Assembly (NCBI GenBank): GCA_902492275.1
Contig: CABUKW010000056.1
Coordinates: forward strand, 1-16,102
Source: an uncultured Peptococcaceae bacterium
GTDB lineage: Bacteria; Bacillota; Peptococcia; Peptococcales; Peptococcaceae
Direction: 5' to 3'
Length of the DNA stretch: 16,102 nt
How positions within the stretch are numbered: the stretch's first letter is position 1; each line of letters opens with the position of its first letter. The position numbers and the translations under genes are program-made. Of the stretch, positions 6,147 to 13,793 are shown piece after piece. The notes below the pieces were generated by a model, which had not been told where the DNA came from, did not search any database, and worked only from the letters and a program-made list of their open reading frames with translations.

Positions 6147-7283
6147 ATGAAAAAAGCTACGCTATTGTTAATGGGCATTATCAATGTCATAGGGATAGGT
6201 CTGGTATCGCCAGTTATGACCGATTTCGCTGCAGACTTTCCTGCCATCAGCACTACGCTGGTAGCTATGGTTGTAACTATGCCAGCCATTACGCTGTTGC
6301 TGGGTCTGGCAGTTTGCGCCTGGCTTGTAACTCTGGTGCAGAGAAAACATTTGCTGATTCTGGGCGTTTGTTGTGTGATTATTGGTGGAATTTTGCCAGC
6401 CTTTTTAAACAGTTTCAGTCTGATTCTATTTGCGCGGGGCGTTTTAGGTTTTGGCATGGGAATCGGAATGCCGTTGCAGACTACTTTTTTTGCCGAATAT
6501 CCCGAGGAGGAACGCGCCATATTGTTCGGTCTGAATAATGGGCTGGGCAGTGTGGTGTCGACGGGGTTGTTGTTTCTAATTGCCTTGCTGGGAATGGCAT
6601 GGCGGTCAGCTTTTCTGTTGTATGGTTCCTTTAGTATCGTTTTGATTTGTGTTGTTTGCTTTATTCCCTATGACACAAAAAAACAGAACGTGAAGCAGCA
6701 ATCTGGTAGAAACGTGAAGGTACGCTTCCCTCTTTCGTTGGTATTTGGGTATATTGCAGTATTCTTTATATATGTGCAATATTTCATCATACCAACAACC
6801 ATTTCCTTTTATTTAACAGATCATCAATTGGGCGGTGTATCAGAAGCAGGTTTGATTTCTGGTTTGGGAACACTTGCGATGGCGGTTGCCAGTCTGGCAT
6901 TTTCTCATTTACGGAAATGGTTGAAGGATTGGCTGACGACGGTAACATTATTGGTTGGGGCAGGAGCTTTCGTGTTATATGCATTTCCATTGAATTTGGG
7001 GTTATTGATCGTTAGTTATTGTGTGATAGCTATGTTTGCTGCAGTATTTCCGATTACCGTTTCTATGAAGCTTACCGAGGTTTTGCCTGGAAGGTATGTG
7101 GCGGCAGGCTCTGCAATTTTTACAGGGATCATTTATCTGGGGCAGTTCATTTCTCCCTATTATCAGGCGGCTATTATCAGAATAATTGGCGGTAGCACAG
7201 AAATGGCCTATATGGTTTTTGGTGGTGTCATGTTGATATTGGCAGTTCTTAACATGATATTTCATCAAAAAGAGCGAGAATAA
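6147..7283 (+). CDS. Major facilitator superfamily (MFS) transporter
   Basis: A 378-aa polytopic membrane protein with about 12 hydrophobic segments in two halves, separated by a charged loop near residues 175-195. This is the size and layout of an MFS permease. The loop after the second segment (VTLVQRKHLLILG) is a degenerate form of the usual G-x3-D-R-x-G-R-R motif. I start at ATG 6147 because GGGAGAG (6134-6140) precedes it by 6 nt; ATG 6132, five codons upstream, is the alternative. It lies 142 bp after hydrolase 1 in the same direction with no clear terminator between, so the two are probably cotranscribed. It may import the substrate or export a product. The gap holds two small hairpins (near 6017-6030 and 6035-6056) and a short AUG-led frame but no convincing gene. 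Confidence 0.9.
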   Translation: MKKATLLLMGIINVIGIGLVSPVMTDFAADFPAISTTLVAMVVTMPAITLLLGLAVCAWLVTLVQRKHLLILGVCCVIIGGILPAFLNSFSLILFARGVLGFGMGIGMPLQTTFFAEYPEEERAILFGLNNGLGSVVSTGLLFLIALLGMAWRSAFLLYGSFSIVLICVVCFIPYDTKKQNVKQQSGRNVKVRFPLSLVFGYIAVFFIYVQYFIIPTTISFYLTDHQLGGVSEAGLISGLGTLAMAVASLAFSHLRKWLKDWLTTVTLLVGAGAFVLYAFPLNLGLLIVSYCVIAMFAAVFPITVSMKLTEVLPGRYVAAGSAIFTGIIYLGQFISPYYQAAIIRIIGGSTEMAYMVFGGVMLILAVLNMIFHQKERE

Positions 7284-7570
7284 ATGTGAGTGAGGAAGGA
7301 GGCATGTATTTAATATTTCAAAAAGTATATATTTTTCTTTATGTGTTATAGCATAATTTTAAAGCTGCCATAGTTCATTTTGATACGCGATATACATTAC
7401 AAATTATATAAACCACACACTGTTTTGTGACATAGCATAAATATTTCCACGTCAAATTAGTTATACTTTTTCAAATTCTTATCTGATTTTTTGTAAAATA
7501 TAGAGATTTTGCAGATTTATTATAGTCAAGTGTCAAGTATTGAGAAGTAAATCAGGAAAGAGGGATTGCT
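7284..7570 (+). promoter_or_regulatory. A/T-rich control region of the permease-hydrolase 2 pair
   Basis: This 287-bp gap has no gene I can support. It holds two near-identical 17-mers in direct orientation, TGTGttATAGCATAAtT (7342-7358) and TGTGacATAGCATAAaT (7426-7442), exactly 84 bp apart (eight helical turns). A possible promoter follows: TTCAAA (7470-7475), an 18-bp spacer and TAAAAT (7494-7499). The repeats sit upstream of this promoter and so could be activator sites. No terminator for the preceding MFS gene is evident. Confidence 0.42.
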
Positions 7571-9022
7571 ATGTCAACGACGGTTAAAAAGAAAAATGCA
7601 GTTAGTTATATTCATGTTGTGATTATGTTTGTGATTATGTTCGGTGTTTCGATGATACCTCCTTTTGGACAAATTACAGAAATCGGTATGAGGGTGCTTG
7701 GTGTATTTTTGGGACTCATTTATGGCTGGATTTTTGTGGACTTTCTCTGGACTAGCTTGTTTGGGTATATTGCGTTGGGTTTAACGGGTTATACCACAAT
7801 TACAGCAGCACTCTCTGCTGGGTTTGGCAATGCTTCAACGTTATTGGTTATGATTACAATAGCTTTTGCAGAAGTGTTGAATAATGTTGGGGTAAATTCA
7901 GCAATTGCTTATTGGCTATTATCGAAAAAGATTTTTGTTGGTAGACCGTGGCTTTTGATTTTTGGGATATCCTCAGCTGCTATTTTGATGGGCGTTGCAG
8001 GAGGGGGATTGGCAGCGATTTTTCTGCTATGGGGCGTTATTACGACAATGGCAGAAATTAATGGATATGAAAGAAAGAATCGTTTAATCAGCATGTTGTT
8101 GGCAATTGTTCTCTATGCGGTCATGAGTGGTGCTGCAGTAGTGCCATTTCAGGGGGCGGTGATCTTGTATGGTGGCTGGTTTACGCAAGGCACTGGTTTG
8201 ACGCTTCCGTCAGCACCGTTCTTTGGAGTAGGACTGATTTATGTATTTGCTACAATGTTTTTAATTATCATTTTCTCTAAGGTTTTTCTGAAGGTAGATG
8301 CTTCAAATTTTAATATTAACGAGGATTTACGTAGGCAATATGCGGAAATGCCAGTTAATAAGTATCAAAAAGTGGGGTTAATCTTATTACTGGTGTATTT
8401 CTTAGGGCTACTGTTGCCAGAGATCATTCCTGACGCGCCATTAATGGGATTCTGTAAAGAATTAGGCGTTGTTGGTTTTAGTTCGATTTATATGTTTGTT
8501 TTTGCCATTTGGAAAAATGAAGAAGGAAAATCTGTTGCAGATATTGCTGGTGCCTTTACAAGAGGGATTTCTTGGCCTGTGATGATGCTGATGTCTGTTA
8601 CATTCCCATTGGCTGAGGCCTTAGAATCGGCTGATGTTGGTGTCATGGCAACCATTAGTGAGGTATGTTTACCATTTTTATCTAGTCTTGGCGTAACGGG
8701 TCTGATTATCTTGACTACGGTTGTACTAGCCGTTATTACACAATTTATGCATAATATTGTCATGGGTGCATTGTTTATTCCATTTATTACGCCTTTGGTA
8801 GTTCAAATGGGTGGAAATCCATATACGTGTTTCTTTATGATGTACTTGGCTTTATGCTGTGCTTATGCGACACCAGCAGGTTCTTGGATGGCAGGCATGT
8901 TATTTGGGAACGAAGATGTACCAACGAAAAATTCCTATTTATTTGGATGGATGTTTACAATAATTAGTTTGATTATTTTAATTTGCTTAATGCCAATTTG
9001 TAATTTGGTATTAGTAAAGTAA
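7571..9022 (+). CDS. SLC13/ion-transporter-superfamily-like permease
   Basis: A 483-aa integral membrane protein with about 11-13 hydrophobic segments and a hydrophilic stretch near residues 235-270 (DASNFNINEDLRRQYAEMPV). Small-residue-rich helix breaks such as GFGNASTLLVM, near residue 85, and QFMHNIVMGALFIPF, near residue 390, resemble the re-entrant hairpins of the ArsB/NhaD/SLC13 transporters, which carry dicarboxylates, sulfate and related anions with sodium. The family call is from fold-level resemblance, so the anion carried is open. The ATG at 7571 follows AAGAGGG. Hydrolase 2 begins 31 bp after its stop with a strong binding site, so the two form an operon, and import of that enzyme's substrate is the simplest role. 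Confidence 0.72.
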   Translation: MSTTVKKKNAVSYIHVVIMFVIMFGVSMIPPFGQITEIGMRVLGVFLGLIYGWIFVDFLWTSLFGYIALGLTGYTTITAALSAGFGNASTLLVMITIAFAEVLNNVGVNSAIAYWLLSKKIFVGRPWLLIFGISSAAILMGVAGGGLAAIFLLWGVITTMAEINGYERKNRLISMLLAIVLYAVMSGAAVVPFQGAVILYGGWFTQGTGLTLPSAPFFGVGLIYVFATMFLIIIFSKVFLKVDASNFNINEDLRRQYAEMPVNKYQKVGLILLLVYFLGLLLPEIIPDAPLMGFCKELGVVGFSSIYMFVFAIWKNEEGKSVADIAGAFTRGISWPVMMLMSVTFPLAEALESADVGVMATISEVCLPFLSSLGVTGLIILTTVVLAVITQFMHNIVMGALFIPFITPLVVQMGGNPYTCFFMMYLALCCAYATPAGSWMAGMLFGNEDVPTKNSYLFGWMFTIISLIILICLMPICNLVLVK

Positions 9023-9053
9023 TAAAATAAACATTCGAAAGGAGATTCTAAAA

Positions 9054-11126
9054 ATGGAAAATCGGAAATTAATTGTTTTGGGTGTAGATGGGATGGATCC
9101 CAAGTTATGCAAACGTTTATTGGATAAGGGCGTATTGCCTAATATTCAAAGAATGCTGGACATGGGAGCAGCCAGAGAAGATTTGGTGATGCTTGGCGCC
9201 AATCCAACTATCACACCGCCTATGTGGACAACTCTGTCGACAGGTGCATATCCAATGACACATGGAATCACTTGTTATTGGAATACGGCAGAAAATGAAA
9301 TTGGAAAGTTTCGTAATAACTTTGATTCTTCATATGTTAAAGCAGAGCAAATTTGGGAAGTGACTGCCAAAGCAGGGAAAAAGACTTTAGTATGGACATG
9401 GCCTTGCTCCTGGCCGCCAGTAATTGATAATGAAAATTTGCATGTGGTATGTGGAAATTGCCCACAAGGACCTAATGCGGTCAGTGCTATGGTGGAGGAT
9501 GAGCATTTTACGTATGCGTCTACAGCCTATAAAGAAATTCAGAATAGAGAAAAATTGGAATTAAAGGGCGGCGCAGGCTGTATTGTAACAGAGGATATGT
9601 TGGACAGCAGTGATGACGAAATTCGTGCAGCGATGGAGAAAGCAGGTAACGATGGTTCAGATAGAATGTCGATTGAGGGGATGTCTGCGAAAATCGTGGA
9701 AGCATGGCCGATTTTAGATCAAATGGAGGGCGAGGAAGCTTGTGAATCGGATGTTATTTTTCAGAGATTTAATTCGCCCATCAGAGATCCTAAAAATTGG
9801 GGACATGAACTTCCAGAAGATGCAAAAGAATTTTTTGTAATTGTAAGTAAGGGGTTATCTAGATTTCCTTCTTTGATGTTAAAGAATGCAGATGGTAATT
9901 ATGATACAGTAGAAATTTATGAAAATAAAAAAGCAGAAAAACCGTTAGTGCGTATCAAAGAAGGGGAGTTCTATCCAACTGTTGAAACGCTTACACTAAA
10001 AGGCGATAAAAAAATAAAAACGACAAGACATTTTACTATTTTACAGATAGATCCAAAAGGTAACAGCGTATCAATCTCAGCTGGTGCGGCTTTGGATATT
10101 GAAACTGAAGCGAAAGAGGAGCTTTGGTATCCAAAATCCTTATATCAGCAGACATTGAATATTGCAGGATTAATTCCTTATGCAACTCCGACTGGCGGTG
10201 GTAATCCAGAAATGATTAGCCGTCGTTCTCTCCCCAGCTGGGATGTATTCCAAAAATGGCAGGCAAAAGCTCTGATTGGATTGATCGAACAGAATGGATA
10301 TGAGGCGGTCTTTACCCATAATCATTCCTGTGACCATGTTGGACATTCTTGTTGGAGATGGGCAAAAACAAGAGCAAAGCATGGTAATGATGAAAAAGTA
10401 TATCAAGGCTTTTTAGAAGGTGTTTACAAACAGGTAGACGAATATATTGGAGAGTTTTTACCATTAATTAATAAGGGATGGACGATTGTGGTAACTAGCG
10501 ATCATGGCTTATTGTGTGGGGAAGAAGATGAAATTCCATTTTTAGGTGAAGGTTTTGTCATGAATGTTGGCGTATTGTCTGATTTAGGCTATACTGTATT
10601 GAAGAAAGATGCAGAAGGAAAACTTTTACATGAAATTGACTGGACAAAAACGAAAGCCGTTGCTCCTAGAGGCAATCATATTTATATCAATTTGAAAGGC
10701 CGTAATCCAGATGGTATTGTAGAGCCTGAGGAAAAATATGAATTAGAACGGCGAATTATTGATGACCTATATAATTACCGTATGGACGGGAAACGGGTTG
10801 TGAATATTGCGTTGCGGAATAAAGACGCTGCATTATTGGGATTGAGCGGTGAAGAATGCGGAGATATTATTTATTTCTTGGAAGAAGGCTTTAATCGTTT
10901 GCATGGTGATTCCTTATCGACAACAGCTGGTTATTTTGACACTTCCGTATCGCCGATCTTCTTTGCTGCTGGTCCTGGAATTAAAAAAGGCGTCAAAACA
11001 GAACGTGTCATTCGTGAAGTTGATGTGGCACCAACCGTGGCAGCGGTTTTAGGTGTAGAAATTCCGGCTCAATGTGAGGGTGCACCTGTTTATCAGATTT
11101 TAGAATCTGGAACCTACAAAATTTGA
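9054..11126 (+). CDS. Alkaline-phosphatase-superfamily hydrolase 2 (variant active site)
   Basis: A 690-aa paralog of hydrolase 1, very similar over the N-terminal 130 and C-terminal 190 residues and more different in the middle insert. It keeps D12 (GVDGMD), nucleophile T59 (TPPMWTT), D427 and H431 (CDHVGH) and D483-H484 (SDHG). The last metal ligand, H612 of GMHGSS in hydrolase 1, is replaced: the aligned loop reads GYFDTS, with F628 at the histidine position and D629 beside it. D629, or a shifted side chain, may take over the metal, or the specificity may have changed. There is no signal peptide, so it is likely cytosolic. AAAGGAG precedes the ATG. It is cotranscribed with the permease upstream and ends at a strong terminator. 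It may be a phosphodiesterase, phosphonatase-like or sulfo-ester hydrolase; the sequence does not decide. Confidence 0.87.
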   Translation: MENRKLIVLGVDGMDPKLCKRLLDKGVLPNIQRMLDMGAAREDLVMLGANPTITPPMWTTLSTGAYPMTHGITCYWNTAENEIGKFRNNFDSSYVKAEQIWEVTAKAGKKTLVWTWPCSWPPVIDNENLHVVCGNCPQGPNAVSAMVEDEHFTYASTAYKEIQNREKLELKGGAGCIVTEDMLDSSDDEIRAAMEKAGNDGSDRMSIEGMSAKIVEAWPILDQMEGEEACESDVIFQRFNSPIRDPKNWGHELPEDAKEFFVIVSKGLSRFPSLMLKNADGNYDTVEIYENKKAEKPLVRIKEGEFYPTVETLTLKGDKKIKTTRHFTILQIDPKGNSVSISAGAALDIETEAKEELWYPKSLYQQTLNIAGLIPYATPTGGGNPEMISRRSLPSWDVFQKWQAKALIGLIEQNGYEAVFTHNHSCDHVGHSCWRWAKTRAKHGNDEKVYQGFLEGVYKQVDEYIGEFLPLINKGWTIVVTSDHGLLCGEEDEIPFLGEGFVMNVGVLSDLGYTVLKKDAEGKLLHEIDWTKTKAVAPRGNHIYINLKGRNPDGIVEPEEKYELERRIIDDLYNYRMDGKRVVNIALRNKDAALLGLSGEECGDIIYFLEEGFNRLHGDSLSTTAGYFDTSVSPIFFAAGPGIKKGVKTERVIREVDVAPTVAAVLGVEIPAQCEGAPVYQILESGTYKI

Positions 11127-11154
11127 ATTATAAGATAACAGAAAATTGAGAATA

Positions 11155-11204
11155 CTATACAGAAACAGGCATAACTTGTGGGGTTATGTCTGTTTTTTGT
11201 ATAG
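11155..11204 (+). terminator. Rho-independent terminator of the permease-hydrolase 2 operon
   Basis: The core stem AACAGGCATAAC/GTTATGTCTGTT (11164-11175 with 11183-11194, one wobble) is followed by TTTTTT (11193-11198). Outer arms CTATACA/TGTATAG (11155-11161 with 11198-11204) extend it. It closes the accessory block. Confidence 0.92.
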
Positions 11205-11251
11205 CATTTTTTATTTTGTCCATACTAAACAAAAAATGGAGGTTGGACAAG

Positions 11252-12037
11252 ATGATAGACGCTGGTGTTGTATTTCTGCAGACGGTGGTTTCGTTTTTGA
11301 TTTTATTGCTGTTAACCCGTTTATTGGGCAAACAACAGGTATCCCAGTTAACCTTTTATGAATATTTGAATGGCATTACCTTCGGTTCTATTGCGGCCAA
11401 TATGGCTACCGATGATTTGGCTAACGCGCCGGATCATCTTGTAGGATTGGTGACTTATGGTATCTTAACGTTGCTGGTTTCTTGGCTGGCGTTAAAAAAC
11501 CGGAAAATTCGTAAAGCCTTAGCTGGAGAGCCTGTGATTGTAATACAAGATGGCAATATTTTAGAAGATAATCTCCGGAAAATGCATATGGATTTGGATG
11601 AACTTACCATGTTGCTGCGAGCAGAGAATATTTTTGATTATAAAGAATTGGAACTTGCCATCATAGAACAATCTGGGGCGTTGAGCGTTTTGAAAAAGCC
11701 TCTCTATCAGGAAGTGACACGGCAGGATTTGCATGTGCGTGCCAAATCGAAAGGGCTAGCAGTGGAAGTGATTATTGACGGTCAGATTGTTTATGAAAAT
11801 TTGCGGGCCATGAATTTGGACGGAAAATGGCTGGTAGAGCAATTGCGGCAAAGAAAAATTGCCAAAGCATCGCAGGTTTGTCTGGCTACAGTTAATAAGC
11901 AGCGACAACTGCAAATTGATTTATATGATGATGTAATTCCAGACATGATGGATATTTCAGAAGAAGATACGCCTGAAATTTCTTTAGACCATATCCAGAT
12001 AACCGACAAAGAGAAGCCTAGTAAAAATCTATTTTGA
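11252..12037 (+). CDS. DUF421 (YetF-like) membrane protein
   Basis: A 261-aa protein of the DUF421/YetF family, common in Bacillota and linked in some spore formers to spore properties. Its biochemical role is not established. Three hydrophobic segments (about residues 5-24, 36-50 and 61-81) precede a soluble domain with the family pattern LAGEPVIVIQDGNIL (90-104), NLRKMHMDLDELTMLLR (107-123) and KKPLYQEVTRQDL. The C-terminal 25 residues are acidic and charged. I start at ATG 11252, 9 nt after GGAGG. An in-frame ATG at 11186 would place the start inside the preceding terminator stem. It stands between that terminator and yqfC, with 64 bp to the latter, and may share its transcript. Confidence 0.9.
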   Translation: MIDAGVVFLQTVVSFLILLLLTRLLGKQQVSQLTFYEYLNGITFGSIAANMATDDLANAPDHLVGLVTYGILTLLVSWLALKNRKIRKALAGEPVIVIQDGNILEDNLRKMHMDLDELTMLLRAENIFDYKELELAIIEQSGALSVLKKPLYQEVTRQDLHVRAKSKGLAVEVIIDGQIVYENLRAMNLDGKWLVEQLRQRKIAKASQVCLATVNKQRQLQIDLYDDVIPDMMDISEEDTPEISLDHIQITDKEKPSKNLF

Positions 12038-12064
12038 ATATCCTTTTCCTTTCCGCATATACAT
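12036..12064 (+). promoter_or_regulatory. Possible sigma-E-like promoter upstream of yqfC
   Basis: GAATATC (12036-12042), 13 bp, then CATATACAT (12056-12064) resembles the sporulation sigma-E pattern (about KMATATT, 13-15 bp, CATACAMT), but both boxes are imperfect. yqfC and yqfD of Bacillus subtilis belong to the mother-cell sporulation programme, which is why I looked. A small hairpin ACATGC/GCATGT follows (12061-12066 with 12075-12080). Confidence 0.3.
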
Positions 12065-12101
12065 GCAAATAAGAGCATGTTGACGGAGAGGAAGGATGTT
12101 T

Positions 12102-12380
12102 ATGCCGGAAGACAAATTGCGGCTGCAGCAAGCCGTTCGTGAAATGATTGCTATACCTAGAGATACAGTGCTAAATCTTCCGCGGATTATTTTGCTGGGC
12201 AATTTGCAGTGCTGTGTAGAAAATCATCAAGGCATTTTACAATATACGCCTGATTTGGTTGGTTTGCAGGCAGGCGCTTATCGAATCTATATGGAAGGAC
12301 AGGAATTGGTGATTACTTCACTAACTGCAGACGCCATCTATGTAGAGGGCAAAATTGAGCAGGTGCGCTATGAAATTTGA
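12102..12380 (+). CDS. yqfC: Sporulation protein YqfC
   Basis: A 92-aa protein of the YabP/YqfC family, small soluble proteins of the sporulation mother cell. The family pattern is visible: an N-terminal helix, PRDTVLNLPRIILLGNLQCC (about residues 20-39), VENHQGILQYTPD, and LVITSLTADAIYVEGKIEQV near the end. I start at ATG 12102 because GAGGA lies 9 nt upstream; ATG 12096, two codons earlier, is also in frame. The stop overlaps yqfD by 11 bp (12370-12380), so the two are translationally coupled, matching their conserved pairing. Presence does not by itself prove that the host sporulates, since these genes persist in some lineages that do not. Confidence 0.92.
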   Translation: MPEDKLRLQQAVREMIAIPRDTVLNLPRIILLGNLQCCVENHQGILQYTPDLVGLQAGAYRIYMEGQELVITSLTADAIYVEGKIEQVRYEI

Positions 12381-13644
12381 GCAATATGTAGGCGGTATGG
12401 TAGAATTGCGTTTGCCTGCCCAGCGAACGGAAGAAATTTTACAGCAGCTTACAGAGGCAGGCGTACATTTGCAGCAAATAAGGCGGCACGAAGAATTTCT
12501 CTATTTATGGATTCACTTGGATGATTTTGAGATACTACAGCATTTGTTACGGCAACAGCGGTGTCCGTTTCATGTGCAGAGAAGACAGGGTATTCCCTTT
12601 ACAGTGAGCGCCGTAAAGCGTAGGAAGGGTTTGTGGCTGGGAGGCTTTTTTAGTCTTGCGCTGCTTTACCTGTTATTTTCATTTTTGTGGAGCTATGAAG
12701 TAAGCGGCAATGTTCAATACAGCGATGCCCATATGATTGCCTTGGTACAGGAATATGGCGTATTGCCTGGCTCAAGAATTGATAAATTTGATTATGATGT
12801 TTTGGAGCAGCAAATTATATTGGATCATCCTGAGTTTGTGTGGGTGCAGCTACAGCCTAACGGGACAACGCTAGAGATTACGGTGAAGGAACGTTTGCCT
12901 GATGAAAAAACAGAGCGGCAGCAAGGCAGTATTGTAGCTGAGAGCGATGGCAAGATTACAGAGCTGCTGATATTTCGCGGCACACCTCTGGTAAAGCAGG
13001 GCGATTGGGTGAAAAAAGGGCAGATTTTAATCGGCGGATGGGATTATCCAGACCGTCAGCGCGACAATAGCGGCAACTTTGCGCCTGCCGGAGAACCCTT
13101 TGCAGTGCGGGCGAAAGGCGTAATCAGAGGAGAAAAAGAGCAACGGGCCATAGGTAGCTGTGCGTTAGAAGAACGGAGTTTGCAATCGACTGGCAATGAA
13201 AAAAAACAATACGCCCTTGCCTGGCAGGGATTTCAATTTGTGCTGTGGGGTCCGAAGGAGTCGCCATATCAATACAGTTATCAACACACAAAGCAACATA
13301 GTTTGTTGCAGTGGCAGCAATTTTATTTGCCTGTTTATATAAAAACAACGGTATTTGAAGAAAAAATACTGCAGCAAAGAACTTATACCAGAGAGGAAGC
13401 CTATTTGGTGGCATTGGAACGGGCACGCAAGCGGTTACAGGAACAGCTTCCAGCAGGTAGCCGGATGATTCACGAAAGCAGCGGTGTTTATGGGACGGAA
13501 CAGGAACATATGGTGCAGGCTGAAGTGGTATGGACGGTGGAAGGAAATTTGGCACAGATGCAGCAGACTCAAATGCCGCAAGAAAAAGTGCCAACAGAAC
13601 TTGAAGAGACTACAGCAACTCAACAGAAGGCGACGGAAGGCTGA
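12370..13644 (+). CDS. yqfD: Sporulation protein YqfD
   Basis: A 424-aa membrane protein of the YqfD family, required for normal sporulation in Bacillus; the mechanism is unknown. It has a cytoplasmic N-terminal domain (1-85), one membrane helix (about 87-107, GLWLGGFFSLALLYLLFSFL), and a large extracytoplasmic region. This region opens with a POTRA-like segment, VSGNVQYSDAHMIALVQEYG and LEQQIILDHPEFVWVQLQPNG, followed by a hairpin-like domain with GTPLVKQGDWVKKGQILIGG. The tail (about 395-424) is low complexity, rich in Q, T and E. The start ATG 12370 overlaps the end of yqfC and is preceded by AGGTG. The last 18 bases lie within a terminator hairpin. Confidence 0.93.
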   Translation: MKFEQYVGGMVELRLPAQRTEEILQQLTEAGVHLQQIRRHEEFLYLWIHLDDFEILQHLLRQQRCPFHVQRRQGIPFTVSAVKRRKGLWLGGFFSLALLYLLFSFLWSYEVSGNVQYSDAHMIALVQEYGVLPGSRIDKFDYDVLEQQIILDHPEFVWVQLQPNGTTLEITVKERLPDEKTERQQGSIVAESDGKITELLIFRGTPLVKQGDWVKKGQILIGGWDYPDRQRDNSGNFAPAGEPFAVRAKGVIRGEKEQRAIGSCALEERSLQSTGNEKKQYALAWQGFQFVLWGPKESPYQYSYQHTKQHSLLQWQQFYLPVYIKTTVFEEKILQQRTYTREEAYLVALERARKRLQEQLPAGSRMIHESSGVYGTEQEHMVQAEVVWTVEGNLAQMQQTQMPQEKVPTELEETTATQQKATEG

Positions 13645-13670
13645 AAGATTCCGGTCGCCTTTCTTATTCT
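13627..13670 (+). terminator. Likely terminator overlapping the end of yqfD
   Basis: The stem AAGGCGAC/GTCGCCTT (13627-13634 with 13654-13661) is extended by GGAA/TTCC (13635-13638 with 13649-13652). The tail TTCTTATTCT is only moderately T-rich. The left arm is made of the last six codons of yqfD. Confidence 0.7.
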
Positions 13671-13733
13671 ATAAGTTTATTTTGCAGCAATTATAGCTAG
13701 GAATTGCGAAAAAAGATGGTTTCGAAGTTTGAT

Positions 13734-13752
13734 TTGTAGTATAATATTACAA
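13734..13752 (+). promoter_or_regulatory. phoH -10 box inside an imperfect palindrome
   Basis: TATAAT (13740-13745) lies about 49 bp before the phoH start. No good -35 is seen 16-18 bp upstream. The box is centred in an imperfect 19-bp palindrome with arms TTGTA/TACAA, 16 of 19 positions symmetrical, which could be an operator or chance in A/T-rich DNA. Confidence 0.4.
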
Positions 13753-13793
13753 TTAAAAGAGTGATTGCTGTTAGTAAAAGGAGGCAGACATCT

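Noticed and set aside
6008..6520. 170-codon minus-strand frame opposite the MFS gene
   Set aside because: It is the antisense shadow of MFS membrane helices, rich in S, I and P, with no family signature.
6065..6538. 157-codon frame overlapping the MFS start
   Set aside because: It overlaps the MFS gene out of frame. Only the first 27 codons lie in the gap, and they have no binding site or recognised family.
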